Below are positions 1 to 8,120 of a stretch of 64,000 nucleotides of DNA, piece after piece. Made by a program: the position numbers and the translations under genes. Below the pieces are notes generated by a model, which had not been told where the DNA came from, made no database searches, and saw nothing but the letters and a program-made list of their open reading frames with translations. Positions within the stretch are counted from its first letter, which is position 1. The number at the start of each line of letters is the position of its first letter. Source of the stretch: DMER64 sp964554535 (GTDB lineage Bacteria > Bacteroidota > Bacteroidia > Bacteroidales > UBA932); contig CAZKPB010000013.1 of the NCBI GenBank assembly GCA_964554535.1, positions 6,851 to 70,850 on the forward strand, given 5' to 3'.

Positions 1-825
1 TTTGGCGCGGGCTTCCTGAGCTTTGGCCTTGTTTTCCTGTTCCAGGGCCACAGCCATGGCGCGGCGTTCCTCGGCTCGGGCCTGAGCTATATTCTTGTCT
101 GCATTGGCCTGGTCCATCTGCAGGACGGCGCCGATGTTCTTGCCCACGTCAATATCGGCAATGTCAATGGACAGAATTTCAAAGGCGGTTCCGGAGTCCA
201 ACCCTTTTTCCAGTACCACTCTAGAAATGTAGTCTGGGTTTTCCAACACGGATTTGTGGGAAGCCGCGGATCCGATACTGGATACAATACCTTCTCCCAC
301 GCGGGCCAGAACGGTTTCTTCGCCGGCACCTCCCACCAATTGTTTGATGTTGGCGCGGACGGTGACACGGGCCTTGGCTATCAACTGGATACCGTCTTTG
401 GCCACGGCGGTGACGGGCGGCGTGTTGATTACTTTGGGGTTAACGGACATCTGTACGGCTTCAAACACATCACGGCCGGCCAGGTCAATGGCGGCGGCCA
501 TCTTGAAATCCAGAGAGATGTTGGCCTTGTCTGCAGAAATAAGGGCGTTCACCACTTTGGTGACATTCCCTTTGGCCAGATAATGCGCTTCCAGCGCGTT
601 GGCGTCCAATGTGAGGCCGGCTTTTGTGCCGGTTACCATTGCCATTACAATAGTGCTGGGGGGAACTTTCCTCCAGCGCATAAGTACCAATTGCACCAAA
701 GAGATGCGGACCCCTGAAATCAGGGCCTGGAACCAGAGGGTAACCGGGAAAAACCACAGGAGGATGAATAATCCTACAATTCCTACGGCAATCCACATTA
801 GGGCTACAGCTGAACTTGTCATCAT
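1..825 (-). CDS. floA: Flotillin-like protein FloA (3' end cut by window)
   Basis: SPFH/flotillin-like scaffold protein of membrane microdomains. About 275 residues are visible from an ATG at 825 (a second in-frame ATG lies at 822). They start with a hydrophobic membrane segment (about residues 8-30, motif WIAVGIVGLFILLWFF), followed by the FloA-specific body (LDANALEAHYLAKGNV, AAIDLAGRDVFEAV, VEGSG-like GGAGEETVLARVGEGIV). At the edge an Ala/Glu-rich coiled-coil begins (NIAQARAEERRA). The family is normally about 320-330 residues, so roughly the last 50 are outside the window. It is the last visible gene of a minus-strand run with nfeD 32 nt upstream; NfeD-FloA pairing is a classic association. 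Confidence 0.95.
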   Translation of the reverse strand, partial: MMTSSAVALMWIAVGIVGLFILLWFFPVTLWFQALISGVRISLVQLVLMRWRKVPPSTIVMAMVTGTKAGLTLDANALEAHYLAKGNVTKVVNALISADKANISLDFKMAAAIDLAGRDVFEAVQMSVNPKVINTPPVTAVAKDGIQLIAKARVTVRANIKQLVGGAGEETVLARVGEGIVSSIGSAASHKSVLENPDYISRVVLEKGLDSGTAFEILSIDIADIDVGKNIGAVLQMDQANADKNIAQARAEERRAMAVALEQENKAKAQEARAK

Positions 826-857
826 AATTTAAAAAGTTGTTAATTAATATCTGTTTA

Positions 858-1322
858 TTATTCCACGGGCATCACCATAATGCGTAGACCGTCAATGGCG
901 GTGACCTTTATGGGAGTTTTAGGCTGGATGAGGCCTTGGGCGGCATACACCGGGACGGTAGTGTTTCCAAAGCGGGCGTTACCCCCCGGACTCAGACGGG
1001 TAATGCTTACGCCTTCCATACCCACACTTACACCCAGGTCATCCGGTGAGGGAGTGGCCTTTTTGTCTATCTGTTGCTTGAGGGTGATTTTGCGCCACGT
1101 TTTGGAACGCAGGATAAAGAACACCAGGATGCCGCATACGGCCAACGCGGAAAAGAGTACAATAAATCCCACAAACATACCGTATTGAGTGAACGCCAGG
1201 GCAATGGCGCCAATAAAAGCAGCCAGGCCCAGCACACCGGCAATACCAAAGCCCGGAATGATGGTGAGTTCGGCCACCAATAACAACAGCCCGATGAGGA
1301 TAAGAGTAATAATGAAAGCCAT
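858..1322 (-). CDS. NfeD-like short membrane protein with C-terminal OB domain
   Basis: Partner protein of flotillins. The 154 residues show two to three hydrophobic segments in the first 75 residues (LILIGLLLLVAEL, VLGLAAFIGAIAL, FIVLFSALAVCGILVFFIL) and a C-terminal NfeD OB-fold domain (about 90-154) with the typical SVGMEG...LSPGGNARFGN...VYAAQGLI pattern. There is no ClpP-like protease domain, so it is the short NfeD1b type. It starts 5 nt after the PD40/SPOR gene and sits 32 nt before floA, consistent with one transcript. NfeD is thought to act with FloA in membrane organisation; the exact role is not settled. Confidence 0.9.
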   Translation of the reverse strand: MAFIITLILIGLLLLVAELTIIPGFGIAGVLGLAAFIGAIALAFTQYGMFVGFIVLFSALAVCGILVFFILRSKTWRKITLKQQIDKKATPSPDDLGVSVGMEGVSITRLSPGGNARFGNTTVPVYAAQGLIQPKTPIKVTAIDGLRIMVMPVE

Positions 1323-1327
1323 AATAA

Positions 1328-3247
1328 TTAGTTTACGGGTTCAACGAATATTTGGGTAAAACCTTTTTGGCGCAACGCTTGTGCAATGTCTTCAGCCTGG
1401 GAAGTATCGGTGAAGGGGCCTATGTAGTATCGGGTCTCGGAATCGGAAACTTCCTTGTATATGTCTTTGGCGGTCAAAGTGCTGATTTCTTTTATGTATT
1501 CCGGCGAAAGATCCTTGTTGTCCAAAAAGATACGGCAGGCTTTGTCTGTCTCCGGGGCTGTCCTGTGTTCCGCTTCCCTCTTGCGGGCCGCCTGCACGGT
1601 AAGATTCTTGCGCTGATAGTAGGCTACTACAATTGCCGAGCCAAACCCTCGTTTTTTGACGACTGTCAGCGCTTTTGCGGTCTCATTGTATGTATCGAAC
1701 TGGCCGGCATAATAGACGTAACGATTGCCTGCTTTCACTTCAAAAGCGGGGCAAAGTCCTTTAAGCTGGCGCAAAGAGGCTTTGGAAGCTACGGTAAACA
1801 GCTGGATGCGGTAATAAAGTCCAAGGGGTTCGTTTGCGTCCCAAGAAATCAGCTGGCTGGTTTCTTCTATGCGGAAAGTGAGGTTTACCGGAGGAATTTC
1901 AGGAACGGGCCGGTCAAACTGCTGGTGCTCCAGTGTGCCAAAGGATTGTTTTTGAGGAATAAATGTAAACGGAACGGTTTCTTCTGCACGAGCCTTGCCG
2001 GAGGTCGGAGTGATCAGGGGAGGCAGCACGCCGGTAGATAAAAAACGCGCTTCCACATCCCGGGCGGCTTCCTGAGCCGTACGCAGGGCTTCCTGCAGGT
2101 CCATCAGCACAAATTCGTCTTCCTCAATGGTACGGGCCATAGCCAGTTTGTCCTCGTCACGGGACAAGGCAAGATAGGTCTCCCTAAGTTGGCTCAGTTT
2201 AAGTTCCTGGGCGGACACTTTTTCCATCATCATCCGAACGGCATCCACCAGCTGAACGTAATGTTCCGTGGCCTGGAGCGTGGCGTCAATGGCTTTCTGA
2301 TTTCCCGGGGCGTGTGACAGCGTGTCTTGCGGGGCTGCAGGAGCGGAAGGCGTGTCAAAGTTCAGTAAGGCCAGTTGCTGTATGGCCTCCACCGAAGCAG
2401 GGGCAATTTTGAGGGGAGCCGCCTCGTATTCCACGCAATATAGGGTCAGCGAGTCATTGAGGGATTCCCGGTCCGAGACAAAGCAGGCATAGGCCAGGTC
2501 GTCCGAGACCATAAACAGAAAATCATCAAAGGGAGAGGAGAAGGGAATGCCCAGATTCTGCGCCGGTCCCCAATCTTGTGTATCCGTGTTCCAGGAGCAC
2601 ATATACAGATTATAGCCTCCCAGCCCGTATTGACCGTCCGAGCAGAAGAACAACCGGGAGGCATCCCGGCTGAGAGTGGGGTACAACTCGTTTCCGTTGC
2701 TGTTTACCTGTGAACCCAGGCGTTGTGCGGGTTCCCACCGGGAAGAACTGTCCGCACTCCGGCGCACCGAATAAATATCCCAACCGCTTTGGCGCAAAGA
2801 ATCTCTAGCGGCAAAGACCAGCAATGGCGTGTCTTCCCTGTAAAAGGCGGGGGAGGGCGCGGCTGCGTTGTCATTTACGGTGGCAAGCAATTCTGCGGGA
2901 GGCATAATCCATTGTCCGGAAGGACATTGGCTGAAATACAAATGAAAATCTTTCTTGGGGACGGCCCATTTTCCTTTCACTACGGGATTGGCCACATAGT
3001 TAAGCAGACTTAATCCGTTCTCGCACAAAATAATCCGTTGCGATGCCAGGGCGTTCAGCGAGGAATCTTGCGAGGCGGCCAGTGCCCGGGTGTATGCTTC
3101 TTGCGCCAGGGTGAAACGGTAGGATTTTCTAAGCGTCTCCCCTTCATCATAATATCTTATGGCCGTGCTGTTTTGCCCCCGCAAAGTCCCGCAAAGCAAC
3201 AGCAGCCCTATACAGATGTGAATGTTTATTCGCGCGTGTTTGTTCAT
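1328..3247 (-). CDS. Exported TPR / PD40 propeller / double SPOR-like protein
   Basis: I recognise domains but not a named gene. The 639 residues begin with a signal peptide (hydrophobic ICIGLLLLCGTLRG, cleavage near residue 25). A TPR-like helical stretch follows (about 28-75). PD40/WD40-like blades occupy about 130-270 (NELYPTLSRDASRLFFCSDG, PFDDFLFMVSDDLAY). A long charged probable coiled coil spans about 315-405 (LSQLRETYLALSRDEDKLAM). Two SPOR-like repeats end the protein (about 475-565 around YRIQLFTVAS and YVYYAGQF; about 575-639 around YYIGPFTDTSQAEDIA). TPR plus PD40 resembles PorE-type type IX secretion accessory proteins, but the C terminus is SPOR rather than OmpA-like, so that link is only a hint. 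First gene of the run leading to nfeD and floA. Confidence 0.75.
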   Translation of the reverse strand: MNKHARINIHICIGLLLLCGTLRGQNSTAIRYYDEGETLRKSYRFTLAQEAYTRALAASQDSSLNALASQRIILCENGLSLLNYVANPVVKGKWAVPKKDFHLYFSQCPSGQWIMPPAELLATVNDNAAAPSPAFYREDTPLLVFAARDSLRQSGWDIYSVRRSADSSSRWEPAQRLGSQVNSNGNELYPTLSRDASRLFFCSDGQYGLGGYNLYMCSWNTDTQDWGPAQNLGIPFSSPFDDFLFMVSDDLAYACFVSDRESLNDSLTLYCVEYEAAPLKIAPASVEAIQQLALLNFDTPSAPAAPQDTLSHAPGNQKAIDATLQATEHYVQLVDAVRMMMEKVSAQELKLSQLRETYLALSRDEDKLAMARTIEEDEFVLMDLQEALRTAQEAARDVEARFLSTGVLPPLITPTSGKARAEETVPFTFIPQKQSFGTLEHQQFDRPVPEIPPVNLTFRIEETSQLISWDANEPLGLYYRIQLFTVASKASLRQLKGLCPAFEVKAGNRYVYYAGQFDTYNETAKALTVVKKRGFGSAIVVAYYQRKNLTVQAARKREAEHRTAPETDKACRIFLDNKDLSPEYIKEISTLTAKDIYKEVSDSETRYYIGPFTDTSQAEDIAQALRQKGFTQIFVEPVN

Positions 3248-3261
3248 AGATTGAAGTTTCG

Positions 3262-3420
3262 CAAGCAGAACAACCTGCTTGGGTTACTGCAAGTATATTA
3301 CATCTTGCAAGGTTTTGCAACCTTGCTTGGGATTGTTAGTTTACTTCGCTTCGCCGAAGCTCCTAAATTAGGTAAACTTTCGCATTTGTGAAAGTTAAAC
3401 CATAAATGAGGCAAATGCGA
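3262..3420. other. Cluster of inverted repeats in the divergent spacer before secDF
   Basis: The 256-bp spacer between the PD40/SPOR gene and secDF has no gene but is dense in hairpin-forming repeats: CAAGCAG/CTGCTTG (3262-3268/3275-3281); GCAAGGTT/AACCTTGC with a 4-nt loop (3307-3326); GCTTCG/CGAAGC around 3348-3360; AACTTTC/GAAAGTT (3375-3381/3390-3396); and TCGCATTTG/CAAATGCGA (3380-3388/3412-3420). The last two share bases and cannot form together. A weak minus-strand -7 element (TATACTTG, 3290-3297) could serve the leftward gene. Confidence 0.55.
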
Positions 3421-3452
3421 ATCACAAAGGTAATTATTTTAGGAATTTATAT

Positions 3453-3460
3453 TACATTTG
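3453..3460 (+). promoter_or_regulatory. -7 promoter element for secDF
   Basis: TACATTTG matches the Bacteroidota -7 consensus TAnnTTTG. It lies 43 nt before the secDF ATG, which predicts a leader of roughly 38 nt. No clear TTTG -33 box is seen at the expected spacing. Confidence 0.55.
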
Positions 3461-3503
3461 CACCCTATTTTACCTGACTTATAAAATTTAAAATAATTTA
3501 TTC

Positions 3504-6500
3504 ATGCAAAGTAAAGGAGCCATTCGTTTTGTGGCAATTATTATTGGGTTAGCCTGCTTGTACCAGTTGTCTTTCACCTGGGCAACCAGACATCAGGAGA
3601 AAAAAGCGGCCGACTACGCTGCCGAAGCGGTTGCCGCATACCAGAAATCTGCTGACTATGCAGCTGTTAACGACTTGGACAAGGCGTTTTTGTCCGACTC
3701 ATTGTTGAACGCCAAAGAAAGTTATTACATTGATTCCATTACTCCGGAGAAAGTGTATCTTGGTTTCACCTACAAAGAAATTAAAGAGAAAGAAGTAAGT
3801 CTGGGTCTGGACCTCAAGGGAGGTATGAATGTAATGCTTGAGGTAAAACTGGAAAGTTTGATCCGCGCCTTATCGGATTACAGCCAGGACCCCGTGTTCA
3901 ACCAAGCCATCCAGATTGCCAATCAGAATATGGTCAATGCGCGTGCCGAATATATCACGTTGTTTGCCGAGGCGTGGGATCAGGTAGCTCCTAACGACCG
4001 TCTGTCACGTATCTTCGGCACGTACGACATGCGTGACCGCATCAAGCCGGAAACCAGCAACGCGGAAGTGATCAACGTCATCCGTACGGAAGCCGAGTCG
4101 GCAATGGCCAACTCCTTTAACGTACTGCGTAACCGTATTGACCGTTTTGGCGTGACCCAGCCCAATATCCAGCGTCTGGGAACCAGCGGCCGTATCTTGA
4201 TTGAACTGCCCGGTGTAAAGGAACCCGAACGCGTGCGCAAACTTTTGAAAGGTACCGCTTCTCTGGAATTCTGGGAAACGTATGAAAATTCCGAAATCTT
4301 CCCCGCCCTGGAAGAAGCCAACCGCATATTGGCCGAATACCTGGGTGCCATAGAAGAATCCGATACTACCGCAGTGGTTCCCGCAGAAGCGGCTGCCGAC
4401 ACCTCGGCCGAAGACGTGCTTGCCAAACTGGCCGAAGACCAGACCACAGATGCCTCTACGGAAGCCTATGCCAAACAGAACCCCTTGTTCAGCGTTTTGG
4501 CCCCGAGTCTTTACGACAACCAGTTGATGGCCGGTCCCTGCGTGGGGAGAGCTCACTACAGAGATACCGCCCGCATCAACGGTTATATGCATCTGCCGCA
4601 AGTACAGGCCGCGTTGCCTTCTGACCTGCGTTTGCTGTGGTCCGTAAAACCTTCTGAAGGAAGTGATGTATATTTTGATTTGGTAGCCATCAAGGCCAAT
4701 ACCCGTGACGGACGCGCTCCGTTGGACGGAGGTGTGGTAACCGACGCCACCAAGGAATACAATGATGCCTCGGGCGGTACCCCGTCTGTAGATATGGGTA
4801 TGAACGCGGAAGGTGCCCGCACCTGGGCCCGAATGACGGCGGACAACATTGGCAAATGCATTGCCATTGTACTGGATGATATGGTATATTCCTATCCCCG
4901 CGTCAACAGTGAAATTTCCGGTGGCCGTTCTTCTATTACCGGTACCTTTACCGTGGAAGAAGCGGACGACTTGGCCAACGTTTTGAAATCCGGTAAACTT
5001 CCCGCACCTACCTCTATTGTACAGGAAAGTGTGGTGGGTCCTTCATTGGGTACCAAATCCATCCAGGCCGGTCTGTTCTCGTTTGTAATAGCCTTCCTTC
5101 TGGTGCTGGCCTATATGATTTTCTTCTACAGCCGTGCCGGTATTGTGGCTTCCATAGCCTTGATCTGCAACGTGCTGTTCCTGCTCGGCGCCCTGGTTTC
5201 CTTTGGTGCGGTACTCACCTTGCCGGGTATTGCCGGGATTGTACTTACCATGGGTATGGCGGTGGACGCCAACGTAATTATCTACGAACGAGTAAAGGAA
5301 GAGCTGGCAGCGGGCAAAGCGTTGAGGCTGGCCGTGGCGGACGGGTACAAAAATGCCTACTCGGCCATTATTGACGGTAACTTGACCACGTTGATCACCG
5401 GGGTTGTGCTGATGTTCTTCGGTTCGGGTCCGGTACAGGGTTTTGCCACCACGCTGGTAATCGGTATCATCACCTCTATGTTGACTTCCATCTTCATTAC
5501 ACGCCTGTTGTTTGAAAGACGTCTGGCCAAAAACAAAAACATCACCTTTGACAACGACCTTACCCGAGAATTCATGCGTCACACCCATTACGACTTTTTG
5601 GGTCACCGCAAAATGTATTACATCATCAGTACGGTGATTATTCTGATTGGTATCGCATCCATGTTCACCAAGGGCTTTACCTACGGGGTTGACTTCTCCG
5701 GTGGTAGAACGTATGTATTGCGTTTTGACCAGGAAGTGTCTCCCGAAGCCATCCGCAGCAGTGTGGAAGATGCCTTCCAGGGTGGGGTTGAAGTGAAAGA
5801 GTTTGGCGGAAACAGCCAGATGAAAGTCACCACCAAATACCTGATTGAAGATGAAAGTGCCGAGGCTGACGCCACGGTGGACAAGATGCTGTTCGATGCC
5901 GTAAAAGAATACTATGTGGCTCCGCTTACCTTGGATGATTTCCTTTCCACAATGAACAACCCCAACGGGGTAATCAGTTCGGAAAAGGTCGGACCTACCG
6001 TGGCCAGCGACATCAAACGTGACGCCGTGATTGCCATCATCCTTTCCTGTATTGCCATTTTCCTTTACATTGCTGCCCGTTTCCGCAACTGGACATGGGG
6101 CGTGGGCGGTCTGGTATCTCTGGTACACAACACCTTGTTTGTACTTTCCTTCTACTCGCTCTTTACCGGTCTGCTCCCCTTCACTCTGGACGTGGACCAG
6201 CAGTTTATTGCGGCGGTATTGACCATCATTGGGTATTCACTGAACGACTCTGTGGTTATCTTTGACCGTATCCGCGAATACCGCACACTGTATCCCAAAC
6301 GCGATATGAGGGAAAATATGAACGAGGCCTTGAACTCCACCTTGTCCCGTACCGTGAATACATCGGCTACCACCTTGGTGGTATTGTTGGCCATTGCCAT
6401 CTTTGGCGGTGAAGTCATCCGCGGTTTTGCCATGGCACTGGCTATTGGTGTGTGTGTGGCTCCTTACGCTTCATTGTTCATCTCCACTCCTGTTGTATAC

Positions 6501-6545
6501 GATATGTGGAATAAAAATGTACGGAAAAAGATTGAGACCAAATAA
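3504..6545 (+). CDS. secDF: Fused protein-export translocase subunit SecDF
   Basis: Proton-motive-force-driven accessory of the SecYEG translocon, pulling exported proteins across the inner membrane. The 1013 residues carry SecD and SecF in one chain, as is usual in Bacteroidota. One TM segment is at the N terminus (about 8-25). The SecD signature GLDLKGGMNVMLEV lies near residue 105, followed by a large periplasmic domain. The SecD membrane block starts near GPSLGTKSIQAG (about 515) and holds the conserved DANVIIYERVKEE. The SecF half begins about residue 700 (YGVDFSGGRTYVLRF) and ends with GYSLNDSVVIFDRIREY. The ATG at 3504 is the first sensible start, followed directly by the TM segment. 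A strong terminator follows 27 nt after the stop, so it is probably monocistronic. Confidence 0.97.
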   Translation: MQSKGAIRFVAIIIGLACLYQLSFTWATRHQEKKAADYAAEAVAAYQKSADYAAVNDLDKAFLSDSLLNAKESYYIDSITPEKVYLGFTYKEIKEKEVSLGLDLKGGMNVMLEVKLESLIRALSDYSQDPVFNQAIQIANQNMVNARAEYITLFAEAWDQVAPNDRLSRIFGTYDMRDRIKPETSNAEVINVIRTEAESAMANSFNVLRNRIDRFGVTQPNIQRLGTSGRILIELPGVKEPERVRKLLKGTASLEFWETYENSEIFPALEEANRILAEYLGAIEESDTTAVVPAEAAADTSAEDVLAKLAEDQTTDASTEAYAKQNPLFSVLAPSLYDNQLMAGPCVGRAHYRDTARINGYMHLPQVQAALPSDLRLLWSVKPSEGSDVYFDLVAIKANTRDGRAPLDGGVVTDATKEYNDASGGTPSVDMGMNAEGARTWARMTADNIGKCIAIVLDDMVYSYPRVNSEISGGRSSITGTFTVEEADDLANVLKSGKLPAPTSIVQESVVGPSLGTKSIQAGLFSFVIAFLLVLAYMIFFYSRAGIVASIALICNVLFLLGALVSFGAVLTLPGIAGIVLTMGMAVDANVIIYERVKEELAAGKALRLAVADGYKNAYSAIIDGNLTTLITGVVLMFFGSGPVQGFATTLVIGIITSMLTSIFITRLLFERRLAKNKNITFDNDLTREFMRHTHYDFLGHRKMYYIISTVIILIGIASMFTKGFTYGVDFSGGRTYVLRFDQEVSPEAIRSSVEDAFQGGVEVKEFGGNSQMKVTTKYLIEDESAEADATVDKMLFDAVKEYYVAPLTLDDFLSTMNNPNGVISSEKVGPTVASDIKRDAVIAIILSCIAIFLYIAARFRNWTWGVGGLVSLVHNTLFVLSFYSLFTGLLPFTLDVDQQFIAAVLTIIGYSLNDSVVIFDRIREYRTLYPKRDMRENMNEALNSTLSRTVNTSATTLVVLLAIAIFGGEVIRGFAMALAIGVCVAPYASLFISTPVVYDMWNKNVRKKIETK

Positions 6546-6571
6546 GGTCAATATATTTCTTTAAAGAAAAG

Positions 6572-6604
6572 TGGGGGGCTAAACGTTTAGCTCCCCTTTT
6601 TCTT
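6572..6604 (+). terminator. Rho-independent terminator after secDF
   Basis: A perfect 14-nt palindrome GCTAAACGTTTAGC (6578-6591) is extended by a G-run/C-run pairing (6573-6577 with 6592-6596) and followed by TTTTTCTT. It is a very stable hairpin with a U-tract. The next ATG is only 17 nt downstream, so it may also act as an attenuator for that gene. Confidence 0.9.
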
Positions 6605-6620
6605 AAAATAAAAGAGTTCT

Positions 6621-8120
6621 ATGAAAAAAATCGGAATCATTGGTCTGCTGTTGTGCTGCTCTTTGCTCTTGCAGGCCCAGAACGTCCCCACCGCACAACA
6701 AATTACGGAAATAACCCAAAAGGTCCAGGAATGGTGGCACGTGCCCGCCCTGGCGGTCACGGTGGTAAAAGACGGGGAAACGGTCTTTGCACAGGGATTC
6801 GGCAAATTGTCCGCCAAGGCCGATGCGCCCGCCGCTGACGAATACACCCTGTTTGTGAACGCGTCCACTTCAAAAGCCTTTACGGCGGCCCTGCTGGCCA
6901 TAGCCGTAGAACGCGGCTATGTGCGCTGGACAGACCCGGTGGTGCAACACTTGCCCGATTTTCAACTGTACGACCCCTGGGTGACCCAAAATTTTCTGGT
7001 GCAGGATATTATGAATCACAAGGCGGGGTTTCAGGCACAGGCCCTGGACCAGATGCCGGCCTTTGGCTATGACCGCGATGACCTTTACCGGATGTTGCGC
7101 TTCATCAAACCCACCTACGGATTCCGTACCACCTACGCTTATTGTAATGCCACTTTTGTCATAGCGGCTAAAATCATTGAAAAATATTTTGGAATGACCT
7201 GGGAGGAAGCCGTGCGTGAGTATATTTTCAAACCTTTGGAAATGGACCATTCCACCACGGGGAAAGACCATTACTTTACGGCCTCCAATTTTGCGCACGG
7301 GTATAGCCTTTATAAAACCGACAGCGGCTTGAAACTCTCGCAGCGCAACGATCGGGAAGAAACCTACGACTGGTTGCAGGCCGTATCACCGGCCGCTTTT
7401 GTCATGTGCAATGCACACGATATGGGGCAGTGGATGCAAATGTGGCTCAATGGCGGCAAATACAAGGACAAACAAATACTCAGCAAGGAGAGCATAGAGT
7501 TTTTGTGGAAGCCTCAGACCATCTGTTCAGACGACAAAGACCGCGTGGTGTTGTATGCACAGGGTTGGCGCATTGAGCAGGGGGAACAGGGGAAACTGAT
7601 CAACCATACAGGCCTTGCCGGCGGGTTTACCGCCTGGGTGGCATTGGTACCCGAGTACAATCTGGGAGTGAGCGTATTGGCCAACGAGGGCTCCACTACG
7701 TCAGTGGAACTGGCCCTGGGGCGTGCCGTCATTGATCTGTACCGAGGCGTGGCATCGGACTGGGTTACCACCACTTATGAAGAATATCTGGAACCCTTGT
7801 CCGACAGCGGCAGCCGCAAACTCAAAGAAACCCCGGCCGCTGCATTGGCGCCAAGTGCCTATACGGGTGCTTATTTCAAAGAAGTGTTCGGTCCGGTGGA
7901 AATATACTCCCGGGACGGTCAACTATGCATTAAAATGAAAGAAATAGACAGTCCGCTCAAGCATATCAACGGAAACACCTTCCGTTTTGACGCGCGCAGT
8001 GAAACCTTGGACCTGACTTTCCAAGTGAATGCGGCCACCGGCGCGGCAGACGCGTTTTCCATAGATTTTGGGGATGACCTGGGACTGTTTACTCGGTCGT
8101 ATACGGAATATTCTTTTTAG
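6621..8120 (+). CDS. Secreted beta-lactamase-fold serine hydrolase
   Basis: Serine beta-lactamase/penicillin-binding-protein-fold hydrolase (class C/esterase EstB-like family), 499 residues, exported by a signal peptide (IIGLLLCCSLLLQAQN). Active-site motifs are visible: S82-T-S-K85 (SxxK), Y174-C-N176 (YxN) and H329-T-G331 (the K/H-T-G box). A C-terminal beta-rich region (about 395-499) resembles the DUF3471-type tail of such hydrolases. Likely substrates are peptides or D-amino-acid-containing peptides rather than antibiotics; the sequence does not decide this. No -7 element is visible between the secDF terminator and the ATG, so expression may rely on readthrough. Its 3' end overlaps dnaE by 32 nt on the opposite strand. 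Confidence 0.88.
   Translation: MKKIGIIGLLLCCSLLLQAQNVPTAQQITEITQKVQEWWHVPALAVTVVKDGETVFAQGFGKLSAKADAPAADEYTLFVNASTSKAFTAALLAIAVERGYVRWTDPVVQHLPDFQLYDPWVTQNFLVQDIMNHKAGFQAQALDQMPAFGYDRDDLYRMLRFIKPTYGFRTTYAYCNATFVIAAKIIEKYFGMTWEEAVREYIFKPLEMDHSTTGKDHYFTASNFAHGYSLYKTDSGLKLSQRNDREETYDWLQAVSPAAFVMCNAHDMGQWMQMWLNGGKYKDKQILSKESIEFLWKPQTICSDDKDRVVLYAQGWRIEQGEQGKLINHTGLAGGFTAWVALVPEYNLGVSVLANEGSTTSVELALGRAVIDLYRGVASDWVTTTYEEYLEPLSDSGSRKLKETPAAALAPSAYTGAYFKEVFGPVEIYSRDGQLCIKMKEIDSPLKHINGNTFRFDARSETLDLTFQVNAATGAADAFSIDFGDDLGLFTRSYTEYSF

Noticed and set aside
1328..3247. Calling the PD40 protein PorE of type IX secretion
   Set aside because: It lacks the OmpA-like C-terminal domain and no other Por genes are nearby.
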